Positions 46,401 to 57,295 of a stretch of 64,000 nucleotides of DNA are shown here, one piece after another; the stretch's first letter is position 1; every line of letters begins with the position of its first letter. Source of the DNA: Clarkia xantiana subsp. parviflora (taxonomy: Eukaryota > Streptophyta > Magnoliopsida > Myrtales > Onagraceae); assembly GCA_036873135.1 (NCBI GenBank), contig JAPTYO010000004.1:34443105-34507104 (forward strand), written 5' to 3'. Made by a program: the position numbers and the translations under genes. The notes below the pieces were generated by a model that searched no databases, was not told the origin of the DNA, and was given only the letters and a program-made list of their open reading frames with translations.

Positions 46401-47319
46401 AACGCCAAACACACCCACTGTAAGGGAAGCTATATATATACAATCTCATAAATGCAGGTTTCGCAATTAGCGCAAGGGCTAACCCCACAGCGTCCGAAGC
46501 ATGCCTACTACGGGGGCAACCATATGCATACAACTCTATATGCACAAGTCACAGAGCATGAGTAACACAAGGACCAGACCCCCTCTTATGGAGGAGCAAG
46601 GTGTGCACACTGCAGAGGCAGCCTCAGCACTGAGCCACGAAGGCAAAATCAGCATCCGGGAAGCCCCGAGAACAAATCACAAGAAAATCTACATGGGAAG
46701 AGGTCCCTTAACCCACACGAAGGGAGTAACGCTCCAACATATATGAATAGAACAACCTTCTACACACATTTATAAAAACTCATTCATACGAAGGGTAAGA
46801 GGAGGAATTTTAAACACTCTCACCTCCATCTATATGGAGTGAATTGCAGGGATAAAGTTAAAGGACCATGCCTACACTCCGACAAACGGGGAGAAAAACG
46901 CCATGCCAAGTGGAGGCCAAAGCTAGAAGATCATACTCGCATTCTCCCAAACGGAGTGCAACACCGCTTCCAAAGCACCCTATCGCCTCTAAGAGACCAA
47001 AAAGGAAGGTTCCTCCAATAAGGACACGGTCCTAAGGCTAAGTGAAATGGGACTAAGGCCCATATTTCATACTTATAATCATTTATATCATCCATATACA
47101 TACTTGTACTAACACCCACGTTTATGTCGGCTAACGCTCACATATTGTATGAACGTTCTTCCAACAGGGGATGACGTATAGCCTCTCTTATATAGAGTTG
47201 TGCCAAGAGCTTCTACAAGAAACTACAATGAAACAGAGACTCAAATGAAGGGACACGGTCCTAAGGCTAAGTAAAACGAGACCAAGCTTCCTTGAACAGG
47301 GGGCAAAGAAAATTACAAC

Positions 47320-47500
47320 GATCCTCGAGCACTCAACGAAGGCCGGGACCGTCTTAAAGCTTCTTCAAACAGTGGGCAAGAAAAATCGCGACATTCCTCG
47401 AGCACTCAATGGAGGTCAGGACCGCCTTAAAGCTCCTTTAAACACGGGGCAAGGAAAATTGCGACGTTCCTCGAGCACTCGATAAAGGCCGGGATCGTCA
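47320..47500. repeat. ~74-bp direct repeats near the 3' end of element D
   Basis: CCTCGAGCACTC recurs at 47322, 47396 and 47469, with GGCCGGGACCGTC and GGGCAAGAAAAAT in between. The repeats lie just upstream of the polypurine tract. Confidence 0.8.
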
Positions 47501-47576
47501 CGAAGGTACATTTGGCAACCCGCTTGGGCGATATTCCGCTAAAAATAGAGTTAAGAAAATGTGAAACCATTCCTTG

Positions 47577-47589
47577 ACTCGGGGGAAAA
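47577..47589 (+). other. Polypurine tract of element D
   Basis: ACTCGGGGGAAAA directly before the 3' LTR, the equivalent of the tracts in elements A and B. Confidence 0.8.
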
Positions 47590-48461
47590 TGGTGGATATA
47601 CGCCCAAGCTATCACTAATTGGACCCGAGAAATGGGCCATAACCGGATATAATCTGAAACTTGAAACACAGACACCCGGGCCCATCACATAGGCCCGAAA
47701 AACACCCCGAGTGGCGAAATCCACTCGGGAAGACCCCGGGTGAAAATACCACCCGGGGGGTAACTCGAGCAAGGAGGACCTTGCTCGGGCCCCCGAGAAA
47801 GGGTCCCCTATCTCGGGTGACCCGAGCGGGACCTTGGGGGTACCCCGACCGGGTACCCCCCTTCCTTCCAGACGAGTTCCCCCTCGTCCGGAACCCCACC
47901 CCCGGATATTTCGCCCGGGGCTCGCCCTTGGAGGCTATTCCCACACACTTAAACAAATTATGCTCATCTACAGTCGGACCGAGATCAAATGCACCTTATT
48001 TACGATCAATGCCAACTTATATTACGAACCTGCCACAACCGGACCAGTGAACCACTGGAACCGGGGTGGTCCGATAGGAACTCTATAAATAGAGACCTCC
48101 TCTCCTCATTTGAAACTAATCTTGTTATCTCTCACTCAAGCTCTGCCTTTTCTCTACTTCATATTTCTAAAATGCGTATACTTATTTAAGCATCAGAGAG
48201 GGCACACCGAGCATCACCCCTTGGTCTCGGTATCGCCCCTTTTGCAGGTATCCCACGGAGAAGGGAAGGCGGAGGTCCGAAGCAAGAAGACACTAGTGGA
48301 CTTACCGGGAGCCCCCTCCCAGACGCCCATTTGCAAGTATACGAGAAGAAGAAGCCCACGAGGTAGGAATACTAGAAGGAGAAGTCCGATAATAAGAAGA
48401 GAACGGAAGGAGAAGCCCACGTGTGTAAACAATGCCCATGAAGGACACTCATGAGCAAACA
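47590..48461 (+). repeat. 3' LTR of element D
   Basis: 872 bp, TGGTGGATATACG to GAGCAAACA, followed by target copy ATAAG. TATA box at 48083-48090. It lacks the long poly(C) run of the 5' LTR. Confidence 0.92.
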
Positions 48462-50595
48462 ATAAGCAGATTTATCGTTACCAAAACTTTGGATTTTAAG
48501 ATTAAAAAAAAATGGATTTTTACAAATGGATATGCACAAATATTTGTTTTTAAATTTGTTACCTCAATTTCTTTTTATAATTTTAGACTAAAAAGCTACG
48601 TCTGTGTATTTGTCCATCAAATCTGGATAGAAAACACCATCACGCCTCCAAATTTTTGTTATGTATTAAAATAATATAATGAATGTATGCTTAATAAAAT
48701 ACCTCCAACGTAGATGGCCAATATGGAAATGCCGTAGAAGTTGGAGCCTTGAGGAATATTGGAGAATGGAGTAAAGTTGATGGAGGAAGACTTCTTTCTT
48801 GGTTGAGTCCGGCCCAGGGTCAAGTGTCCCGTGGAGCTAGCAGATGAAGGCAGGCAGTAGGAGAAATACTTGGCGTAGGTGGACGCAGTTTGCTGGACAA
48901 TCGACAGCTTGTCTCGCCCCAGCCCGATCAACCCAGCCGCACCCTGAAAAAGCCCCCGGTTGTTTTCCCCGCACCCGAATAGGAAATTGTCAACTGACTG
49001 GGTCCGTGTAAGGGTCAGCTTCTCCTTGGCCAAGAATCCGACAGAATACGATGAGTCCCCATATTGAATGCCGTACACGCATGTCGATGAAGAACAACCC
49101 GGTGTGTTTCCTACATGTGCACATCCATTTTATAGCTATCAAAATATGCCTAGCTACTAGCTAGACAACATATTTACAATGAGTAGCTTGAAGTTTGGAG
49201 TTTGATGTTTCGAGTTGGTGTTCAAGTGTCAGAGCATGCTGTTAGCATAATGAAGCTTGATGTAAACATAGTGCAGACAGATGCAAACATGGAAGACTTG
49301 ATGCAAACATAGTTAAGGCTTGATGTAAACATAGTGCAGCACTATGTCAACACAGTGGATCTGTGTGATGTATGTGTAATGCTATTTAGGCGTGTGTGTA
49401 ATACTGTTTTAAGTATGTTTTCAGATAAGACTGAGTGTGTAAGCCATCCCTGGTTTGTAGGAGCGGTTAAACATGTTTTTTGACCGTAGAAGTCTAGCTA
49501 TTAGGTAGTTACTTTGTGTGTAAGTAAAATACATAGTTCGTGTGTATTTTTCATGTAATTTGGTTTTCTTCAAATATATTGCTGCTTTCACAAAATTCCA
49601 TCGTTCCTTGTTTTTTATTCTTCGATATATTTTGTGTGTGTGAGTTCATTACATTGATCACTTGATTAGCAAATCAAGATCAATTGTTTACAATTATTCC
49701 CTAGCTATATTCATATATTAGTGTTTGCGATTTGTTAACTCTTTCTAAATTTTTTTCACTTTTGAATGGCAAATCTTTAAATCGGCGTGCAGGGAGGAAT
49801 GTTACATGTTCATTTTCCATTTAGAATTACAAAAAAAAGGAGCTAAGTGTCTATCTGCAAGTCACACGAGTTCCCCCTAAGTTTCATTTTTGTTCAATTT
49901 AATCCTCCAAGTTATATACCTAACTTTTGATTTTTCCAATTTAGTTTCTAAAAAAACCAATTGGATCCTAGGGTCTAATTGACCTGACCATGGTGTGACC
50001 CATGACTTAGTTGAACAACGGCTAGGTTCGCTTTGGTCCGGCGACCCTAGCTATGGTCCGACCCAGTCATGTAACATAACCTCAATCAAACCCGTTTTCC
50101 GGTTGTCAATGTAAAAATCTTAAAAAAAAAAAACATAAATAGGACAATTGATCCAAATTACATACTCAACAAAACACCATTTTGTATTTAAAAAATGATA
50201 TTAATATAATTACCAGTGGCGGAAGTGAGATCGGAGCAGAGATTGGAGTTGCAAGAAATATTGGTATAGGAGGTTGAGAGAGTAGGGTCAAACTTGGGGT
50301 CCTTCTGGTGATAACAATACCCAACACACGGTTCGCACTGAGTCCAGGTCAGATCACTCCCCGTGTCGAATATCATCGTTAGCTCCTTCTTCGGGGTCCC
50401 TAGCCCTACCCTCACCACATAGTTACCCGACCCGATGCTGCTACCCGACTTGGCCGGAAGACTTGCTTTCTTCCCCTTTATACTACTACTACTACTCCGT
50501 TGTGGTCGTTGTTGTTGACCGGCGGCCGTGAATTTCGATTGGATGGAGTCCACCCGAGACTGGTCCGCGGCTAGGACCTCCGCGTGAGTCGGTGA

Positions 50596-51461
50596 CAGTG
50601 GCGGATGCTTTCATTATAATGTGGTTACGAACGTAACCACATTATCAAGTATTTTTATTGAGACCCTAGGTTTATTTCTGAAGAAAATTATGTCCCGATC
50701 CTCATTATTTTGTTGTAAGATCCACATTATTTTAGTATGAGAGAATGAGCCCTCATCAATATTTTGTAAGACTTCATTATTATTTTGTAACATTATTATT
50801 ATTCAATCCATTCGGAAAAAAAGTTCATCAATTTTAAATTTGGGTCTTTTCACTTAAATAGTATGTTTGTACGTTTTATTAATCATCACTCTTTTGTTAA
50901 ACTATAAATTTTAGTTACTCTAGCCTAATGTATTATAATATGAGGTTCAATAAGAACAAATATATAAACCATAAAATATGTTTGAAAAAATGGTTTTTAG
51001 TATCAATATGTTTTAAAATATACAACATGTTTCAAAACAATGGTAATTGATACTCTTTTCAATCACTCATCCAAATTTGTCGTCAAATACGTTTTAAACT
51101 TACAAAATTAGCCAAACATTTTTCTAAATATCTAAATCAAGATCTAATAACTTGTATAAGTTTTATAATAGTGTTTTGACTCGATTGAGATTTAATTGAC
51201 CCACAAATGGTTCTAGTCTAATTTGACTAAATTGTAACATTTGCACAAGCAAGTACGATTTATTTGTGCTTAGTTAATATTGTTCATTTGAAAAGTCTTT
51301 AACAACAATTTTGAATAAGAAGTTGAAGAAAGTACTAATTTTCATTATTTTAAAACATGTATTTTTACCCAAAAAAAAAAAAATCTTAAAGAAGTTGTTA
51401 ATTTTCAAAAAAAAAATTTGCATAACGTAACCACATTATGAACCTTCTGGATCCGCCACTG
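50596..51461. mobile_element. Non-autonomous hAT transposon in protease exon 2
   Basis: 866 bp flanked by the perfect 8-bp target duplication GTCGGTGA (50588-50595 and 51462-51469). Both ends read CAGTGGCGGAT inward, and ATAATGTGGTTACG recurs near each end. Beside the left end, that word forms a 14-bp-armed hairpin (50616-50645). The interior is AT-rich without a transposase. It separates the codons of the protease propeptide. Confidence 0.94.
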
Positions 51462-52513
51462 GTCGGTGAGGTGGCAGTTTGGTGAAGCGTGCGTGGGCCA
51501 TGCTTGTGCGTTATACTTAGGGATGACGATGATAATTTCTTAGCTGAAATTCATCAACACTTAAATATTATTATTATTATTATTATCATTAGTCTATCTA
51601 AAATATATACATACCGTGACGTACGTATTTTGGGATTCCTTCGGTTGAAAAAGGAGCTTCCATCTAACCGTTTGCAATCAATATATATTTTGCCAACTAC
51701 TTTTTTTTATTAATCCGTTGGGAATGTCTAATATCACTACAAAAAAATAAAATAAAAAACAGTAATTTGTGTTGCAAAATTATGTTTTAAAATTTATAAG
51801 GAATTCACTGAATTTTAGATTTTTTTTTTTTATAGATATCAAATTTTTTGTAAATTATTTTTCCCATAATCTTAAATATTTCCAATAAGTTTTTTTTGTT
51901 AGATGTCATTGCATTAGAAATTTTCTGTAATATTGTGTCTGTAAATATGCTACGAGTGTTGTCATTCTAATGTCATGATCTATAGAAGACTATAGGGAAA
52001 AAAAATAAATAATAATAATAAATAATTTATTTCTTTTATTATAAAGAAAGAATAAATAATTTGGAAAAATATATTTCCACCATAGTTAATTGCTTTATTA
52101 CAAAGAAAAGAGAAAAAAAAGTTTTAAACAATATTATCTTAAAGAAAAACATCATTGAAGAAGTTTTCTAATAAGCAGACATAAAGATATATATATAAAT
52201 AATTAAGTGATTGGGAAAAAAAATAAACATTGAAGAAAAAGAGAGTGACCGACCTTTGCAAGAAGCTGAAGGGAGGAGGGAGGTGAGGTGAATGGTGTGA
52301 GTTTGAGAAGCAGCAAACACAACCTGCACCTTCAAAATATTGCACACAAAAATAACAAGTAGACAAACTTTGAGGAGTGTGTATGAAGAAAAATAAGAAG
52401 TTGCCATGGCAAAAGACCTTTTCTTCTGCAAAAAGCAAGCAAACTTGCATATAATTTATGTTTACCCAATTGTATGTATATATCTATATATATATACCAA
52501 TATATATTAGATA

Positions 52514-52827
52514 CTAGATATATGTCCGCGCTACGCGCGTGCGCGTCGTGGTCGTGAAAAATATTACGAGGACATTATCAGATACTCTAAGGATGATACA
52601 ATGTCATGATCAACTCGACTCCGATGACATTATAAGAATATAACATTATTAAAAAATATATATGTAACACAATGTTATAAAATTTCGTAAGGGACCGGAC
52701 CCTCAACCATTACCCCAAATATTCATTTGATCAGTCCATATGTTATATTATATTAGCGGTGGCTACTCACCATAAATAATAAGATTCTATGTTTAAGAAA
52801 ATAAAAATAAAAGCTGTGCATCCAAAT

Positions 52828-52832
<5 letters not shown>
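52514..52832 (-). mobile_element. Helitron-like 3' end (minus strand); far end not placed
   Basis: On the minus strand the sequence ends with a GC hairpin (CGCGC-TAC-GCGCG, 52527-52539 on the plus strand), about nine bases, then CTAG followed by T (52513-52517). This is the Helitron terminal pattern. The body should run to the right; I could not locate its TC end, and the (TA)n run may lie within it. Confidence 0.4.

Positions 52833-52904
<72 letters not shown>
52833..52904. repeat. (TA)36 microsatellite
   Basis: A perfect TA run of 72 bases, directly left of the retroposon insertion site. Confidence 0.97.
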
Positions 52905-52907
<3 letters not shown>

Positions 52908-52929
52908 GCCTACCATATGCTAGTCAGTT

Positions 52930-54252
52930 AGAGCTCTCTTACTTCTGAATAGTTTTGCCTCGGGCGGAGTAGATGACTCCCTCTCTCAATCCAAAAATCG
53001 GAGGGAAGTCACTGCTCTCGCACACTCTCTCGCCGGCCATGAGCATGGAGCAACTCTTCCTCCGGCATAAGCCTAAGCCTAAGCCAAAGCCGGAAGCCCC
53101 ACCACAGCGGATGACCTTGTTCAACCTCGCGTTCATCCCACGATTCGCTTCGCCAAATCGCGGAATCCTCCTCACCCGCTCGCCCCATACGTCCTCCCGT
53201 ACACCCTAACCACCACCACCACCACCCCGACACCGCACATGGACCCCCCCACCACCACTACAACCACCTCCACAGGGTCCCACGCGCCGCCACACGCAAC
53301 AACGCGCTGTCACGCGCCGACACGCGCCGCCACGCGCATCACACGCGCCGCCACACGCGCGCCCACGCGCCGTCAACCAGTCACCCACGCGCCCACTGCA
53401 GCGGCGCGTGTCATCCAAGCGCCGCCTTTCGCGCCAACGCGCGGCCACACGCGCTTCCACTCGCCGCCACGACCCACCTCTGCTGCCCCAATGCCGTGCG
53501 CCAGTCGCCTACGCCCCTCCACGCGCTTTCGTGGATGTGGTTCACCGTTTTAAGCTTAAACATGTCTGCATCTTGGCGGTACAGGTCACTACTTCCGCTC
53601 TCCTAACCCCTTCCAGTCGAACCCATAGTTCGTCAGAACCAACACTCTGTACATCGAACGTCCCACCGCATGACTTATACCCTTCGGGGTATCCACGATA
53701 TGACTGCGGTCGTATCTCATTTCCCTCCTCTCCTCAAGAAGAATCAGAGTATTTCTTTGGTACCCCCCCCCCCCCCATTGCGCTATTCACGGGTGTTCCT
53801 ATGGCTGGGGCTCCTTACAGAAATACTCTACACTAGTCATGTGGTAAACGTCGTTTATGTAAAAAGCTGTTTGCGTTTCAGCTATACTATGGGTCCGGTC
53901 TGGTATCGTTTGGTGTGCAGGTCATCTGTTGGCTATGTCAGTCTCAAGGGAGGTTCTCTTACCGTCCGAAGGATTGCGTACTCTGATGTTTCAGACGTCC
54001 TTCCTCTCCAAGCTTCTATCCTTTGCCTGGGGTCATATCCGTCAATAAGCCGATTTGCTGTTTTAGGTTGTTCATTATTAGATGTATTTCTGTTTCCTGC
54101 TTTGTTTTCTTTGTCTTCTTTGTCTTCTTTGTTTGGGTTGCATATGTTCTACTTGTTCGGGTATTGGACGTTAACCAATACCTCTGGAGCGGTTTGGTAG
54201 TTTGTAATAGTCTTTTAATTCAATAAAATCGGCGCACTTTAGATTAAAAAAA
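52930..54252 (+). mobile_element. Poly(A)-tailed retroposon with 15-bp target duplication
   Basis: 1,323 bp flanked by the perfect 15-bp duplication ATATGCTAGTCAGTT (52915-52929 and 54253-54267). It ends in A8-9, with AATAAA about 25 bases before the tail. Long duplications and a poly(A) end are marks of L1-type (LINE) target-primed reverse transcription. It encodes no reverse transcriptase. The 5' part has a 78-codon frame at 52973-53209 (KPKPKPKPEAPPQ), then a GC-rich CACGCGCCGCCAC tract (53270-53470), then a T-rich 3' region. It is either a deleted LINE or a retrocopied transcript; I did not identify the source. Confidence 0.85.
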
Positions 54253-54700
54253 ATATGCTAGTCAGTTCTTTTCATTAATTATTATGATGATGAATTCTAC
54301 CGTGTGAAATTACGTGCATATGTATCTACCATATCTCAAGTCAAGATTCTTCAAGTTTATATTACCTGGCGCAATTCCAATGTAGTAATCATAGTGTAGT
54401 ATGTACCTACGAACAGGGTTGTGTTTTGTCAGATAGTTGCAATGTTTGTAATTTTGTAAAAATATGGAGTTATGGATTTCCTTTTAACTAATGCATATAA
54501 TAAATAAAGTAAAGGAATCTGATACGAGGATCCCTTCGTTGTGTAGGAAACTTCCCTTAGTGCGGATGTGATAGGTGCGGACATGTCGGGAGCGGAGCTT
54601 TTCAAGTACCATTCACTGTATGTGTTTGTGAATATGTACGTACAAGGAGAGAATATGCATTGCTGTATGCATCCTTTAGTCAATATGCGTCGATGATTCC

Positions 54701-54970
54701 TTAGTATGATACACATACGTCTATATGATCGTTGATTTGTATTGTTTCCAAGGTAAGAGCTGATGTTTGATTAGAATACTCGCTGAGATGTCGCGAGTTA
54801 GAGACTTGTTGTGATGATGCAAATGATATATACGCGACCATTACTTGGCTTAGATGCCTAAGTAGAATGTCCATAGATAGAGAATTCCAGAGAGTGTTGC
54901 ATACAGCTCCTCCTAATGTTGTTCTCCAGATAAGATGTGTCATTGAGATATCTCTTGGATGTACATATAA
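54701..54970 (-). pseudogene. Degenerate gypsy Gag capsid region (element E)
   Basis: An 80-codon open piece reading THLIWRTTLGGAVCNTLWNS and then FASSQQVSNSRHLSEYSNQT. The order, a W-x-x-L-like segment and then SSQQ...HL, matches the retrotransposon Gag domain by eye. It is broken on both sides. Confidence 0.4.
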
Positions 54971-55437
54971 CCTGTCTCAAATTAGATATTGGTTAAGGAA
55001 TAGAATGGAGTTATAAATCTCCTCATATGGCTCTATCGCCTGTAATGCCAATATGACTGGATCAGACTATTCGCGACTAGTCTGTTCCACAACTTGGTCT
55101 CTTTCATTTCTTTCAAGATGACAGACAGCGGTGTGTTCAATGGAACACATTTGGCGAGATTGGTCTCTTTGGGCCTTTGGACGTCTGACTGGAATGACCT
55201 TTTTTGTTTTTGTTGTCTCTTTTCACAGGAAGCGTCCATCTATTCATCAATTATTGCCTTCAAGGTTCTTGTTGTAAGTCCCGCGATTGGGACATCATCG
55301 TCATCAATAGGTTTTCTCCATCCCTCCTTGTGATGGATGTCAGCGTCTTCTTGGCTTGTCAACATGGAGGAACCTTCCTTGTGCATTTTTGCGAGAGGTT
55401 GGAGGTTGTCTCCAAGTCCCTCCTTGGCGTTGTGCTA

Positions 55438-56603
55438 TCATATAAGGGTTGTGTGAGCGCGCAACTCCTTGCCTTGTTTGTCGGTATTGGAAGGCACCTT
55501 CCGTGAATTGCCCCCTATTCCTTGGTGCGGTATGTCTTGATGACTTGTGTTTCTGGACATTGCTCTTTTCCCCTCGGTTTGTTCGTTTTTTGGAGGCTGA
55601 GGTGGTGGTGGCGGGGCATATCCTTGGTTCCTTTGCATCCTTCGGAATGCAAGCAGCTCTTCGAGCGCGGCCATCATGGTAGGAGTGATAGGTAGTGGCG
55701 GGTTGACACCTTCATATCAGGGGACTCCCTCTTCTGGCATCCCGTAAGGAAATTCTTCATTGATGTGCTTCTTAGGCTCAAATCCCAGCGGGGGTGTAAC
55801 GTGTTTTGCATTGTGGACTCCTTGGTCATACTATGCGAAGGGCGCACTTCTTGTTGGTATGAAGAAGGCATTGGATGTGGCAAAAGGCATGTGAGAGGAT
55901 CCAAGTTGACTTCTTGTCGACTTCTGCGCGGTTATGACCAAGACATCGCGGTGCACATTGTGCTCTTTGTCCTTTGATGAGACACCAATGACATCTTTTA
56001 TGGCAACATCCTTCATGACGACATCCTTTATGTCGGCATACTTCATGTCCGCATACTTCATGTCGGCATCCTGGGACTTGTGCACTGTCTTTGCAACGTA
56101 CCCTGCTTGCTCGTATGACTTCTCGCCTCCAGTATCAAAGTCTTCATGGATCACATGTACGTTTGCCATCTTTTCCGAATAGGATGCAATGTACATCGTA
56201 TTCTGGACTTCAAGGCCATGCTGTGCGGAAGGCACATTTCTTGTTGGAATGGAGGATATGGTGTATCCTTGATTCTTTAGAGCCTCCCTGAATGCGATAA
56301 TCTCTTCAAGCGCATCCATCATAGCTGGTGTGACTGTGGCATGTTGCATGTGCCTCTTGCTTGGTGCTGCACTCCGTCAGCTGGCATCCCGTATGGGAAC
56401 TCTTCGTTCCTTTCCGTCATTTGCTCGAACTCGTGCACTGGTACCTCGTTCTGGACATCGGGACCATGCTGCGCGGAAGGCGCATTTGCGGTTGACATGG
56501 AGGAGGCGGTAGACTCTACATCTGGAATGTGAGAAGGTCATGGTTGGCTTCTCTTCGGCTTTGGCCTGCTTGCACCCGCCCTCTTCGTACGTCTGCCTGT
56601 CAT
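55438..56603 (-). pseudogene. Gag N-terminal region of element E, broken and internally duplicated
   Basis: An ATG at 56601-56603 opens 21 codons (TGRRTKRAGASRPKPKRSQP) and stops. Two later frames begin with near-identical sequence (MMDALEEIIAFREALKNQGY and MMAALEELLAFRRMQRNQGY), showing an internal duplication. A run of DMKYADMKYADIKDV repeats follows. Stops and frame changes make it non-functional. Confidence 0.55.
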
Positions 56604-56654
56604 AGCTTGCGGTATGGAACGACTTCTTGCTCGAATCACGCTGACGGCGCCAAG

Positions 56655-57295
56655 TGTTGAGATCGTTTCCACTTGGGATATCTCGAACTGCTTTTCAAGG
56701 ACCTCGATCCTCGATCCACGAACTAACTTTGGCTCATGCCTCGATCCTCGAACTAACTTTGATCTCTGTCTCCGTCTTCTATACGCCAAGTCCTGCAGAG
56801 CGGGCGATAACCAGCATGGAGAGGGGGGGTGGTGCTGGTTGTGCCCTCTCCGATGCTAAAATCAGGATTTTAGAGAGAGAAAGTTTTAGAGAGAGGTCAG
56901 AGCACAAATAGCCAATTCTCCAGAGTTTCGAGTTCCCCCCCCTCCAAATTTGGAGATCTAGGCCCCTCCAAACCTGAGAACTGTGCCCGGTTTGATGTCG
57001 GTTTACAGGAAAACGCTTACCGACATCGAGGTTGGCTATATGCGCACTAACTTCTCATACTTAGTAAAAAAACAGGGGTAAACGCGCAGTATTAGTCGGT
57101 AATCCGGACCGTGTCGACATCCGACATCTGACCCTCGGATTGCCTTATGGCAATCCGGAGGTCCCCGGTCCGGGTGCGACGCGCATCCGGACCGTTTTGA
57201 CCCGGGGTGACTACGGTAAGATCCGTTTTGTGGTTCTAGCGTGTTTGCGAGGTCCGAAACGTAAATATGAACCCGAATTGGACAGATATCCAACA
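56655..57295 (-). repeat. 5' LTR of element E
   Basis: 641 bp. On the minus strand it begins TGTTGGATATCTGTCC and ends ATCTCAACA, two bases before the primer-binding site. The start resembles the TGATGGATATACGCCC of elements A and B, and the downstream part shares their CTCTCTCTAAA...CATCGGAGAGG region and poly(C) context, so the families are related. Confidence 0.82.

Larger units (their letters stand above)
41208..48461 (+). mobile_element. Element D: complete non-autonomous LTR retrotransposon in the protease intron
   Basis: 7,254 bp with two LTRs, a primer-binding site and a polypurine tract, flanked by the perfect 5-bp target duplication ATAAG (41203-41207 and 48462-48466). Its roughly 5.5-kb interior has no gag, protease, RT or integrase and is full of tandem arrays, so it must be mobilised by another element. 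LTR start and primer site resemble element B, making a Tat-type parent likely. It lies in intron 3 of the aspartic protease gene, opposite to that gene's direction. Confidence 0.93.
40517..52407 (-). pseudogene. Nepenthesin/AED1-type aspartic protease gene, exon 2 disrupted by a hAT transposon
   Basis: Exons: 52254-52407, 50214-51543 (broken), 48703-49110, 40517-40941. With the transposon and one target copy ignored, lengths sum to 1443 nt (480 residues), the usual family size, with consistent GT-AG phases. A secretory signal peptide (YTLLKVCLLVIFVCNILKV) opens exon 1, then a propeptide, then FDTGSDLTWTQC (first catalytic Asp about 153), the nepenthesin-type Cys-rich insert (CEPCVGYCYHQKDPKF), and IIDSGT (second Asp about 358), ending GANGCA. 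The start at 52407 has a good context (GCCATGGC); another in-frame ATG lies 24 bases upstream. Relatives such as Arabidopsis AED1 are extracellular, defence-linked proteases. Here an 866-bp hAT sits in the propeptide codons, and reading through it meets a stop after about 20 codons. The other exons show no damage, so the loss looks recent. Confidence 0.9.
54268..57295 (-). mobile_element. Element E: 5' part of a Ty3/gypsy retrotransposon
   Basis: Minus strand. The 5' LTR lies at 56655-57295 and the primer site just inside it (56639-56652, TGGCGCCGTCAGCG on the minus strand). The interior holds the start and core of a broken gag. No protease, RT or integrase follows and no 3' LTR is seen, so the element is truncated near the retroposon. 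The left boundary is approximate. Confidence 0.75.

Noticed and set aside
52973..53209. 78-codon frame in the retroposon as a host gene
   Set aside because: It lies wholly within a retroposed unit with a target duplication and poly(A) tail, and shows no known domain.
53206..53553. Arg/Ala-rich open frames in the GC-rich tract on both strands
   Set aside because: Low-complexity CACGCGCC repeats lack stop codons in most frames; no domain is visible.
54268..57295. Element E as a complete retrotransposon
   Set aside because: No second LTR, RT or integrase could be found on the interior side; it is a truncated 5' part.
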